Source: Opitutaceae bacterium
Lineage (GTDB): Bacteria; Verrucomicrobiota; Verrucomicrobiia; Opitutales; Opitutaceae
Assembly (NCBI GenBank): GCA_031272375.1
Contig: JAISTY010000034.1
Span: 1 to 8,757 of the forward strand
Direction of reading: 5' to 3'
DNA: 8,757 bases
The first letter of the stretch is position 1, and every line of letters begins with the position of its first letter. Both the position numbers and the translations under genes were made by a program. Under the pieces are notes generated by a model that made no database searches, was not told the origin of the DNA, and saw nothing but the letters and a program-made list of their open reading frames with translations. Below are positions 1 to 8,060 of the stretch, piece by piece.

Positions 1-461
1 CCATGCTCGCCGGATCGCGAGGGATGCGGAACGGCTTTATTTTCGGACGCCGCCCGGACAGCGAAAAGAACGCACCGGCGGCGGTTCCCACCTCGTTTAA
101 CGCGCGCTCCCAATCGCCCGGTTTTCCCGCGTCGTAGTCATGCGCCTTTATGCCGTTGCGCTCCAAAACAGCCCGCGCCGACGCAGGGGTATCCGACGGC
201 ACAAGCGCGTCGCGGAACTCAGCCAGCCGCACGGGACGACGCAATTTCGCCTCGAAATAATCGGCGGGGAACGCGGCCTTCAATAAAGAGTCTGTATTTC
301 TCCTTTTCGCTGGCGTTTGAAGGGCCGAAAGCGTCCATGTCGTAGGGCCATTCCATAGAGGAGATTGGGGCATGCCCGGAGCCTATGAGTTCGCCGGTGT
401 ATTCATGGAGAAAGTAGTGGAGGCGTTGGAGTTGAAAACGTGTGCGGGTTTCTTTTTTCAT
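1..461 (-). pseudogene. Unrecognised gene with apparent frameshift, runs off left edge
   Basis: Two minus-strand frames each look protein-like over only part of their length. From the ATG at 459-461 one frame reads MKKETRTRFQLQRLHYF and continues sensibly to about residue 58 (SEKEKYRL), then turns arginine-rich and stops at 219. The other frame is open from a stop near 386 to the window edge, and from about 288 downward it reads naturally (KAAFPADYFEAKLRRPV, then VLERNGIKAHDYD, then GAFFSLSGRRPKIKP). Dropping one base from the AAA at 285-287 joins them into one protein of at least 153 residues. I do not recognise the N-terminal part. The second part faintly recalls a short domain of large polyvalent proteins from phages and conjugative elements, which is a memory-based guess. 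It could be a decayed gene, a sequencing error or two unrelated ORFs. No Shine-Dalgarno precedes the ATG. Confidence 0.4.
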
Positions 462-663
462 GGTGTTGTTGTTTTTGAGTTTGCGTTAGGCGGCAAGGTG
501 AAAGGGGGACATTGGGGACATAGGTTTTTGGCGGATGGGAGCAATGGGAGATAATCTTCAACGCCGGGAAAAGGCACAACAAAAGCATGGCCGCATAGCC
601 CAGGACGCACCCCGGAATGGCACCCCAAAACATATACATCACCATCAGCACCAGCGCAAAACC
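403..663 (-). other. Hydrophobic in-frame continuation after the nuclease-family stop
   Basis: Directly after the TGA (664-666) of the upstream minus-strand gene, the same frame stays open to a stop at 403-405. The first 39 codons (547-663) are strongly hydrophobic (FALVLMVMYMFWGAIPG, then GYAAMLLLCLFPAL) and would make one or two membrane segments. The rest is rich in H, P, Q and T, does not look protein-like and overlaps the start of the gene at 461. It could be a small membrane protein starting at the GTG at 649-651, a lost C-terminal anchor, or chance, because T-rich noncoding DNA encodes hydrophobic residues. I favour chance. Confidence 0.15.
505..522. repeat. Tandem 9-bp direct repeat
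   Basis: Two adjacent copies, GGGGACATT and GGGGACATA, differ only in the last base. They lie in the less GC-rich gap between the broken left-edge gene and the nuclease-family gene. On the minus strand they read as repeated ATGTCCCC. The function is unknown; it could be part of an element end or a short binding site, or it may be meaningless. Confidence 0.5.
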
Positions 664-1623
664 TCACCGCCACTCCAAAACACCCTCCACCGGACGGTGG
701 TCGCTCGGTTGGACGCTCCCGCGCGCGACATCAATGACCCTCGCGGAGGCCGCCTTGAGTCCCTCGCTCGCGAAAATGAAATCTATCGGCGGCTTGTAGG
801 CGGCGTCCGGATTGGCGGCGGCGAACGCCTCGGCCAGCGCGAGCGGCGGCGTCCTCCGCCCGCCTTCGAAATCAACCGCGCTCCCCGTAAGATATTGATA
901 AACAAGCGAGTCGCGCTTCGAGTTGAAGTCGCCCGTCAGGATGATCGGGGCGGTTTTGTCCGCGCGTCCGTGAATGCGACCAAGGATCAGAAAGGCGGAC
1001 TTCGCGCGGGCGGCGGGAACGAAAACGTTGAGGTGGGTGTTGAAAAAATACACGCGCCGTCCGGTGCGCCGCCCGTCGGCGATCTCGTGGAAAAGCCCCC
1101 AGGTGACGTTGCGCCGCCCGCCTTTGTTGGTGCGCTTTCCCGTCTTTTCATCAACGGGCGACCAGGTGTTGGAACCGGGAATTTCCGGCGTGTCGGAAAG
1201 CCAGAAGGTCCCCTGTTCCTTTGCGTCAATCTCCCAACGGTCCTTGCGCCAGAAAATCATGTTGGTGAGCGAGAATTTCGACTCGTGGGAGGGGCCGTCG
1301 CAGGGCGCGTAAAGCGAGCCGTAGCCCGTCATGCCGGCGGCAAGCTGCCGCGCCTGGTGCAGCTCCGGACGATCGTGCGTGGCGGTCTCCTGCGTGCCGA
1401 TGAAATCGTAGGCGCCGCCCGCGGGCCGCAGCATGAGTCCGACCGCCACCGGCCGCCGCTTTTCCCAGACGTCGCGCTTGGCGTTCACCTCCCAACTTGG
1501 CTGCGACGCGAGGATGTTGAAGGTGAGAACGCGAATCGGCGCGGGGGACGCGGCGGCGGGAAGCCTCTCGGCGGAAACGCACAGCGCGCAAAGAAGGGAA
1601 ACGGCGGCGGGGAGCTTGCTCAT
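664..1623 (-). CDS. Exported endonuclease/exonuclease/phosphatase-family hydrolase
   Basis: A 319-residue protein of the metal-dependent endonuclease/exonuclease/phosphatase fold, which hydrolyses phosphodiester or phosphomonoester bonds; the substrate of this member cannot be told. All signature residues are visible: FN (35-36), QE (78-79), NTH (195-197), GDFN (231-234), IDFIF (280-284) and SDHRP (307-311). The [12 protein letters not shown] segment (140-151) is typical of the bacterial subgroup often annotated simply as endonuclease/exonuclease/phosphatase family protein. The N-terminus (MSKLP, then a hydrophobic run to about residue 18, then alanines) looks like a signal peptide, so the enzyme is probably periplasmic or secreted. 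An in-frame ATG at 1642-1644 would add seven residues (MRLLRDL) and also fits a signal peptide. The gene lies 35 bp downstream of rsgA (or 14 bp with the longer start), so it is probably cotranscribed. Open frame extending back to 1941 overlaps rsgA and is not coding. Confidence 0.85.
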   Translation of the reverse strand: MSKLPAAVSLLCALCVSAERLPAAASPAPIRVLTFNILASQPSWEVNAKRDVWEKRRPVAVGLMLRPAGGAYDFIGTQETATHDRPELHQARQLAAGMTGYGSLYAPCDGPSHESKFSLTNMIFWRKDRWEIDAKEQGTFWLSDTPEIPGSNTWSPVDEKTGKRTNKGGRRNVTWGLFHEIADGRRTGRRVYFFNTHLNVFVPAARAKSAFLILGRIHGRADKTAPIILTGDFNSKRDSLVYQYLTGSAVDFEGGRRTPPLALAEAFAAANPDAAYKPPIDFIFASEGLKAASARVIDVARGSVQPSDHRPVEGVLEWR

Positions 1624-1658
1624 AAGGTCGCGCAGCAAACGCATCCGCCGCCCGAACC

Positions 1659-2753
1659 TCAAGGGTTTTGCGCCGCCGCGCGGCAGCGCGCGCGCCAGGC
1701 ATTCCGCCCGCATTCCTCCTCGCGCGGCCTCCCGCGCCGCCCCGCGACACGCGCCGGAACCGCAGCCACGCCCAGCCGCAAATACTCCTCCCAACGCCCC
1801 CGCGACAACCCGCCGCCTTCGATCGCCGCCCGCACCGCGCATCCCGGCTCGGTCCCGTGCGAGCAGTTGGCGAACCGGCACCGCGCAATCAACCCGGACA
1901 TCTCCGGGAAAAGCCGTTCCGCCGCGTCGCCCGCCTCCCAAAGGCGCAACTCGCGCAACCCCGGCGTGTCCACAAGCGCCGCGCCCGACGCCAACGCCAG
2001 CAGCTCCCGCCGCGTCGTCGTGTGACGCCCCCGCGCGTCCTTCGCCCTCACCTCCGCCACCGGCAGCGCCTCCTCGCGCAACAGCGCGTTCACAAGGCTC
2101 GACTTCCCCGCGCCCGACGCGCCGACGAGGGCCGCGGTCGTCCCCTTCCCCAGAAAACCGCGCGCCGCCTCCAGCCCCTCCCCTGTCACCGCGCTTGTCA
2201 AAAACACCGGCACGCCGGGCAACGCCGCCCTCGCCGCCTCCAGCGCGCCGCCGGCGTCGCCGCGCAAATCCGCCTTGTTCAGCAACGTCACCGGCGCGGC
2301 TCCTCCCGCCAGCGTCGCCGCGACAAAACGCCTCGCCCGCGCCATGTCGGGGCCGCGATCCAACCCCTCCACAAGGAAAACAACGTCAACATTCGCCGCC
2401 ACCACCTGCTCGCCGCCCGACTCCCCCGCGGCGCGGCGCGAGAACTTCGAGCGGCGCGGCAGCACCGCCAGGATTTCCGCGCGCGCCTCCCCCGCCCTGC
2501 GCCGGACTGCAACCCAGTCCCCCACGGCCGGAAACGCCGCCGCTTCTTCCGCCCCGCGGAAAAAACTCCCTGGACACCGCCCCAGCGCCTCGCCGTCCGC
2601 CATCCGCACGGCATGGAACTTCCGCCGCAGCCCGCTCACGACGCGCCCCGGCTCCAGCCCCGGTCCGGCGAACGCGGCGAACGCCCGCTCCCACTCCGGC
2701 GTCCAGCCAAAGTCCGGCAGCCCCCCGCGCGAATGCTCCAAAGGTCGGCTCAT
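1659..2753 (-). CDS. rsgA: Ribosome small-subunit-dependent GTPase RsgA
   Basis: A 364-residue circularly permuted GTPase that acts late in 30S ribosomal subunit assembly in the cytoplasm. The order of motifs shows the permutation: an N-terminal OB-fold-like region (about 35-105), then G4 NKAD (159-162), G5 TSA (186-188), G1 GASGAGKSS (211-219), the G2 threonines in RHTTT (243-247), and G3 DTPG (262-265). A C-terminal zinc site follows with Cys292, Cys297, His299 and Cys305 in the family arrangement [14 protein letters not shown]. The tail is arginine-rich, as expected for rRNA contact. The start at 2751-2753 ([10 protein letters not shown]) is chosen because the longer open frame upstream runs into the secA side and is low in protein character. 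There is no Shine-Dalgarno. It is divergent from secA and probably heads a two-gene unit with the nuclease-family gene. Its coding strand is G-rich, opposite to the C-rich coding strand of secA. Confidence 0.95.
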   Translation of the reverse strand: MSRPLEHSRGGLPDFGWTPEWERAFAAFAGPGLEPGRVVSGLRRKFHAVRMADGEALGRCPGSFFRGAEEAAAFPAVGDWVAVRRRAGEARAEILAVLPRRSKFSRRAAGESGGEQVVAANVDVVFLVEGLDRGPDMARARRFVAATLAGGAAPVTLLNKADLRGDAGGALEAARAALPGVPVFLTSAVTGEGLEAARGFLGKGTTAALVGASGAGKSSLVNALLREEALPVAEVRAKDARGRHTTTRRELLALASGAALVDTPGLRELRLWEAGDAAERLFPEMSGLIARCRFANCSHGTEPGCAVRAAIEGGGLSRGRWEEYLRLGVAAVPARVAGRRGRPREEECGRNAWRARCRAAAQNP

Positions 2754-2896
2754 GTCTGAAAAAAACGCGCCCCGCGATAAGCCGCCGCACCCGCCGGGCA
2801 ACCGAATTGCGCCCGCCGGAAACGCCCCTCGCGCCCCTCCCAAATCCGCCGTTGCCAACACAAGCCCCCCTCTCATCCTCCGCCGCTTTTTCCACA
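2754..2896. promoter_or_regulatory. Divergent rsgA / secA intergenic region
   Basis: This 143-bp gap between two divergent genes must carry promoters for at least one of them by layout. I see no strong -35/-10 pair in either direction; TTGCCA at 2852-2857 is a possible secA -35 box, but nothing at the expected spacing looks like a good -10. Short T/A-runs sit just before each start codon. No Shine-Dalgarno, riboswitch or SecM-like upstream regulatory ORF is evident. Confidence 0.35.
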
Positions 2897-5800
2897 ATGC
2901 TCTCCCTCCTTTTCAAGCGCTTCGCGGGCCGCCATTATCGCAAATTCATCGAGAAGGCCCGCCCCATCGTCGCTAAAATCAACGAGTTGGAAATCTCCTA
3001 CCAGTCCCTCTCCGACGACCAACTCCGCGCCAAGACGGACGAGTTCCGCGCCCGCCTCGCCAAGTCCGCCGAACAAGCCGCCGCCCTCCCGCAACCCGCC
3101 CGCGCCGCCGCGCGCGCCGCCGCCCTCGACGCCATCCTCCCCGAGGCCTTCGCCGCCGTCAAAAACGCCGCCCGCCGCCTCTGCGGACGCACCATCACCG
3201 TCTGCGGCCACGACCTCGAATGGAACATGGTCCACTTCGACGTCCAACTCATCGGCGGCATCGCCATCCACCAGGGCAAAATCGCCGAAATGGCCACCGG
3301 CGAGGGCAAAACCCTCGTCTCCACCCTCCCCCTCTACCTCAACGCCCTCGTCGGCAGAAACGCCCAGCTCGTCACCGTCAACGACTACCTCGCCCGCCGC
3401 GACTCCGAGTGGATGGGCCACCTCTATTCCTTCCTCGGCCTCTCCGTCGGCTGCATTCAGCAGCAAATGCCCAACGACCTCCGCCGCGAAATGTATGCCC
3501 GCGACATCACCTACGGCACCGCCTCCGAGTTCGGCTTCGACTACCTCCGCGACAACGGCATGGCCGTCCGCAAGGAGGACCAGGTCCAGCGCGACCACTG
3601 GTATTGCATCGTTGACGAGATTGACTCGATCCTCGTGGACGAGGCCCGCACCCCGCTGATCATCTCCGGCCCCGCCCCCATCGAACGCGAGCAGCCTTTC
3701 ACCCGCCTCAAGCCCGGCGTCGCCTCCCTCGTCGAGGCCCAGACCCGCCTCTGCAACCGCCTCGCCGACGCCGCCAAAAAAACCTTCGACGACCCCGCCG
3801 CCTCCGACGACGCCCGCAAGGCCGCCGCCGAAAAACTCCTCCAGGTCAAAATCGGCGCCCCGAAAAACAAACTCCTCCTCCGCCTCATGGAGCAGCCCGA
3901 CCTCCGCAAACTCCTCGACAAAACCGAAACCGAACTCCGCTCCGACTTCCGCAAGGAGGACTTCTACCGCCTCAAGGAGGAACTCCTCTACTCCATTGAC
4001 GAACGCCAGCACCAGGCCGACCTCACCGACCCCGGTCGCAAACAGCTCCGCCCCGACAACCCCGACGCCTTCGTCCTCCCCGACCTCGCCACCGAGTTCT
4101 CCGCCATCGAAACCGACCCCGCCCTCGCCCCCGAAAAACGCGAGGAAATCAAACAGCAACGACAGCAGGCCTACGCCGAAATCTCCGGCGAAATCCACGC
4201 CATCTCCCAACTCCTCCGCGCCTACTCCCTCTACGAGCGCGACATCGAATACGTTGTTCAGGACGGCAAGGTCATGATTGTTGACGAAAACACCGGCCGC
4301 GTGATGCCCGGACGCCGCTGGTCCGACGGCCTCCACCAGGCGATCGAGGCCAAGGAAAACGTCACCATCGAGGCCGAAACCCGCACCTACGCCACCGTCA
4401 CCATCCAAAACTACTTCCGCATGTATGAGAAACTCGCCGGCATGACGGGCACCGCCGAAACCGAGGCCGCCGAGTTCAACGACATCTACCGCCTCGGCGT
4501 CCAGGTCATCCCCACCAACAAACCCTGCATCCGCAAAGACCAGAACGACTCCATCTACAAAACCCGCCGCGACAAATTCGCCGCCGTCCTCGCGGAAATC
4601 GAAACCGCCCACAAACGCGGCCAGCCCGTCCTCGTCGGCACCGCCTCCGTCGAATCCTCCGAACTCCTCTCCCGGATGCTCCGCCGCTCCGGCATCGTCC
4701 ACACCGTCCTCAACGCCAAATTCCACGCCCAGGAGGCCGACATCGTCGCCCGCGCCGGCGAGCGCGGCGCCGTCACCATCGCCACCAACATGGCCGGACG
4801 CGGTACCGACATCAAACTCGGCGAGGGCGTCCGCGAACTCGGCGGCCTCTACGTCATCGGCACCGAGCGCCACCAGTCCCGCCGCATTGACCGCCAGCTC
4901 CGCGGCCGCTGCTCCCGCCAGGGCGACCCCGGCCTCACCAAGTTCTTCCTCTCCCTTGAGGACGACCTCATGCGCCTCTTCCTCCAGGGCAACCTCGCCT
5001 CCCGCCTCATGGAAGGCTCCCTCAAGGACGGCGAGGAACTCACCCACTCCCTCCTCAACCGCTCCATCGAAAACGCCCAGAAAAAGGTCGAGCAGCAGAA
5101 CTTCTCCGCCCGCAAGCGCCTCCTCCAATACGACGACGTCCTCAACAAGCAGCGCGAGGTCATCTACGGCATCCGTAACGGCGCCATCCACGACGACGCC
5201 CCCCGCGAAATCATCTTCGACCAGATCCGCGACGAAATCATCGCCCGCCTCGAAACCGCCCTCGCCTCCGAAAAACACCCCTCCGAACAAACCCTCGCCC
5301 CCCTCGTCGCCTGGGCCAACGCCACCTTCCCCGTCGGCCTCAAAACCGCCGACCTCGCCCCCTTCGAAGCCCCCGACGCCATCCCAGAGAAAATCCTCGA
5401 ACGCGTCCGCCGCGCCTACGCCGTCAAGGAATCCACCGAACTCCCCGAAAACCTCCTCCACCTCGAACGCCACACCATCATCCGCGCCATAGACGGGCAC
5501 TGGCAGCAGCACCTCACCGAAATGGAGGACCTCCGTCAGTCCATCGGTCTCCGCGGCTACGGCCAGAAGGACCCCCTCGTCGAATACAAGAACGAGGCCT
5601 ACCGCTTCTTCGAGGAAATGATGGCGGGCGTCCGCCAGCAAATCTGCGGCGGCCTCTTCCGCACCGCCACCAACGTCGCCGCCTTCGAGACCATGCTCGC
5701 CCACTTCAGCCGCGCCCTCCGCGCCACCGGCCCCGACAACCCGCCGCCGGAACCCCGCCGCCAGCCCGCCCCCGCCGCCAACCCGCCCGCCCAACAACCC

Positions 5801-5920
5801 GCCGCCGCCAGCCTCCCCCTCCCAAAGGTCACCATCCGCCGCGAATTCCCGAAGGTCGGGCGCAACGACCCCTGCCCCTGCGGCTCCGGCAAAAAATACA
5901 AGAACTGCCACGGCAAATAA
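2897..5920 (+). CDS. secA: Preprotein translocase ATPase SecA
   Basis: A 1007-residue motor ATPase that pushes preproteins through SecYEG at the cytoplasmic membrane. Walker A is GEGKT (135-139), Walker B VDEID (239-243) followed by DEART (248-252); motifs of the second nucleotide-binding domain are TNMAGRGTD (630-638), GTERHQSRR (655-663) and RGRCSRQGD (669-677). The C-terminus has a Pro/Ala linker and an SEC-C zinc site (Cys993, Cys995, Cys1004, His1005) for SecB or ribosome binding. Two lineage features stand out: an extra block around residues 98-113 before HFDVQL, and about 194 residues between IISGP (255) and the DIEYV motif (449), where E. coli SecA has about 100 by my recollection. 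ATG 2897 gives the normal N-terminus [17 protein letters not shown]; the upstream open frame is Pro/Arg-rich and lies over rsgA. It is first gene of a probable secA-ybeY-HIT-phoH unit. Confidence 0.97.
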   Translation: MLSLLFKRFAGRHYRKFIEKARPIVAKINELEISYQSLSDDQLRAKTDEFRARLAKSAEQAAALPQPARAAARAAALDAILPEAFAAVKNAARRLCGRTITVCGHDLEWNMVHFDVQLIGGIAIHQGKIAEMATGEGKTLVSTLPLYLNALVGRNAQLVTVNDYLARRDSEWMGHLYSFLGLSVGCIQQQMPNDLRREMYARDITYGTASEFGFDYLRDNGMAVRKEDQVQRDHWYCIVDEIDSILVDEARTPLIISGPAPIEREQPFTRLKPGVASLVEAQTRLCNRLADAAKKTFDDPAASDDARKAAAEKLLQVKIGAPKNKLLLRLMEQPDLRKLLDKTETELRSDFRKEDFYRLKEELLYSIDERQHQADLTDPGRKQLRPDNPDAFVLPDLATEFSAIETDPALAPEKREEIKQQRQQAYAEISGEIHAISQLLRAYSLYERDIEYVVQDGKVMIVDENTGRVMPGRRWSDGLHQAIEAKENVTIEAETRTYATVTIQNYFRMYEKLAGMTGTAETEAAEFNDIYRLGVQVIPTNKPCIRKDQNDSIYKTRRDKFAAVLAEIETAHKRGQPVLVGTASVESSELLSRMLRRSGIVHTVLNAKFHAQEADIVARAGERGAVTIATNMAGRGTDIKLGEGVRELGGLYVIGTERHQSRRIDRQLRGRCSRQGDPGLTKFFLSLEDDLMRLFLQGNLASRLMEGSLKDGEELTHSLLNRSIENAQKKVEQQNFSARKRLLQYDDVLNKQREVIYGIRNGAIHDDAPREIIFDQIRDEIIARLETALASEKHPSEQTLAPLVAWANATFPVGLKTADLAPFEAPDAIPEKILERVRRAYAVKESTELPENLLHLERHTIIRAIDGHWQQHLTEMEDLRQSIGLRGYGQKDPLVEYKNEAYRFFEEMMAGVRQQICGGLFRTATNVAAFETMLAHFSRALRATGPDNPPPEPRRQPAPAANPPAQQPAAASLPLPKVTIRREFPKVGRNDPCPCGSGKKYKNCHGK

Positions 5921-5944
5921 CCCCGCCCGCCGCACGCCCCGCCA

Positions 5945-6421
5945 ATGGAAACACCTCCCACGCGCCGCGTCTCCCTCCGCAACCTCAACCCCGCCGCGCG
6001 CGCCTCCCGGCAGGTTGCCGCGCGCCTCGTCGCCCGCCTCGACGCCAACGCGCCCCGCTTCCGCGGCGGCGCCCCCGCCGGCGAACTCTCCATCGCCATC
6101 CTCACCGACGCCGCCATCGCCCGCCTGCACGCCGACTTCCTCGGCGACCCCAAACCGACGGACGTGATCACCTTCCCCGGCAACCCCGCCCTCGGACTCG
6201 CCGGCGAAATCTGCGTCTCCGCCGACACCGCCGCCGCCTACGCCCGCAAACACGGCAAAAGCCTCCCCCGTGAACTCGCCCTCTACATCGTCCACGGCTG
6301 GCTCCACCTCTGCGGCTACGACGACCTCGAACCCCGCGCGAAACGCCTCATGCGCGCCGCCGAAAAACGCGCCATGCGCCTGATCCCCGCCGAGGCCGCC
6401 GCCCTCCTCGCGCGCCCCTGA
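5945..6421 (+). CDS. ybeY: rRNA maturation endoribonuclease YbeY
   Basis: A 158-residue member of the YbeY (UPF0054) family, a metal-dependent RNase involved in 16S rRNA 3' end processing and ribosome quality control. Visible family motifs are FLGDPKPTDVITFP (65-78, matching the usual PTDVLSFP), GEI (88-90) and the metal site HGWLHLCGYDD (117-127). The usual site is HGxLHLLGYDH with three histidines; here His117 and His121 are kept and the third ligand is Asp127. Asp at this place also occurs, as I recall, in Bacteroidetes homologues (HLCGYKD), so this is likely a natural variant and not damage. The arginine seen before the TDV motif in E. coli is also absent. It follows secA by 24 bp with no Shine-Dalgarno. 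The neighbourhood with phoH, two genes on, supports the call. Confidence 0.93.
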   Translation: METPPTRRVSLRNLNPAARASRQVAARLVARLDANAPRFRGGAPAGELSIAILTDAAIARLHADFLGDPKPTDVITFPGNPALGLAGEICVSADTAAAYARKHGKSLPRELALYIVHGWLHLCGYDDLEPRAKRLMRAAEKRAMRLIPAEAAALLARP

Positions 6422-6481
6422 GCGCGCCCCGCGCCACTTTCCGCTTCCGGTCCCCGCCCTTCCCCCTTTCCCTCGCCGCCC

Positions 6482-6982
6482 ATGTTCCAGCAACTCCATC
6501 CCTACTGGCGCATGGATTACATCTCCGCGCCCAAAGAGCCCGCCCTCAAAAAGCCCTTCACCGAACTCCCCGCCCTCAACGACGACCGCGCCGCCCTCAT
6601 CGTCCACCGCTCCCCCCTCTCCTACCTCCTCCTCAACCGCTTCCCCTACAACCCAGGACACCTCCTCGCCATCCCCTTCCGCGAGGTCTCCGACATCGAG
6701 GAACTCTCCCCCGCCGAGTCCGCCGACCTCATGGCCTCCATCATCCGCGCCAAAAAACTCCTCCGCGCCGCCATGCGCCCCGACGCCTTCAACATCGGCC
6801 TCAACCTCGGACGCCCCGCCGGCGGCTCCATTGACCACCTCCACTTCCACATCGTCCCCCGCTGGAGCGGCGACAACAACTTCATGCCCGTCGTCACCAA
6901 CACCCGCGTCCTCCCCCAGGCCCTCGACGCCACCTGGCAACACCTCCGCGAAACCGACCTAACCCTCGACACCGCCCCTTGA
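6482..6982 (+). CDS. HIT-family protein, Ap4A phosphorylase-like
   Basis: A 166-residue histidine-triad protein. The signature HLHFHIV is at residues 119-125, with His121, the middle histidine, as the expected nucleophile that forms a nucleotidyl intermediate. The wider pattern, with YNPGHLLAIPFR (56-67), FNIGLNLG (103-110), GGS (114-116), then VPRWSGDNNFMPV (125-137) and VLPQ (143-146), follows the actinobacterial Ap4A phosphorylase Rv2613c type more than the short HINT type. The probable role is cytoplasmic breakdown of dinucleoside polyphosphates; substrate and phosphorolysis versus hydrolysis cannot be decided from sequence. It starts 60 bp after ybeY, the widest gap in this run, and ends 25 bp before phoH. 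The codon usage is strongly C-ending like its neighbours. The start MFQQLHPYWRMDYI fits the family N-terminus. Confidence 0.92.
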   Translation: MFQQLHPYWRMDYISAPKEPALKKPFTELPALNDDRAALIVHRSPLSYLLLNRFPYNPGHLLAIPFREVSDIEELSPAESADLMASIIRAKKLLRAAMRPDAFNIGLNLGRPAGGSIDHLHFHIVPRWSGDNNFMPVVTNTRVLPQALDATWQHLRETDLTLDTAP

Positions 6983-7007
6983 CACCTCCACCGCCCCGCC
7001 CGCTCCC

Positions 7008-7979
<972 letters not shown>

Positions 7980-7990
7980 TTTTCCAAAAT

Positions 7991-8033
7991 CCCCTGTTCC
8001 GCGCTTGCGGACGCTGGACAGCGGGGCGTTTTT
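7991..8033 (+). terminator. Possible Rho-independent terminator after phoH
   Basis: An imperfect hairpin begins 12 bp after the phoH stop: CCCCTGT (7991-7997) can pair with ACA...GGGG (8018-8026), enclosing an inner perfect stem TCCGC/GCGGA (7998-8002 with 8007-8011, loop GCTT). Two bases later there is a run of five T (8029-8033). The bulges weaken it, but place and T-run fit a transcript end between phoH and ppgK. Confidence 0.45.
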
Positions 8034-8060
8034 CCGGCGGTGTTCGCGGACAACCTTTCA

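Noticed and set aside
1645..1941. N-terminal extension of the nuclease-family gene
   Set aside because: It overlaps the 3' end of rsgA in another frame and would bury a good signal peptide inside the protein.
535..2025. Plus-strand open frame of 496 codons
   Set aside because: Arg/Gly/Pro-rich with no motifs, antisense to the nuclease-family gene and rsgA, both of which have full catalytic motif sets.
1433..2896. Open frame continuing 488 codons upstream of the secA start
   Set aside because: The sequence is Pro/Arg/Ala-rich and lies over rsgA on the other strand. SecA's normal N-terminus begins at 2897.
2873..6943. Minus-strand open frame of 1356 codons opposite secA, ybeY and the HIT gene
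   Set aside because: Composed almost only of G, E, V, A, D and L with no domain pattern. It arises because C-ending codons on the plus strand give few stops in the opposite frame; the plus-strand genes are certain.
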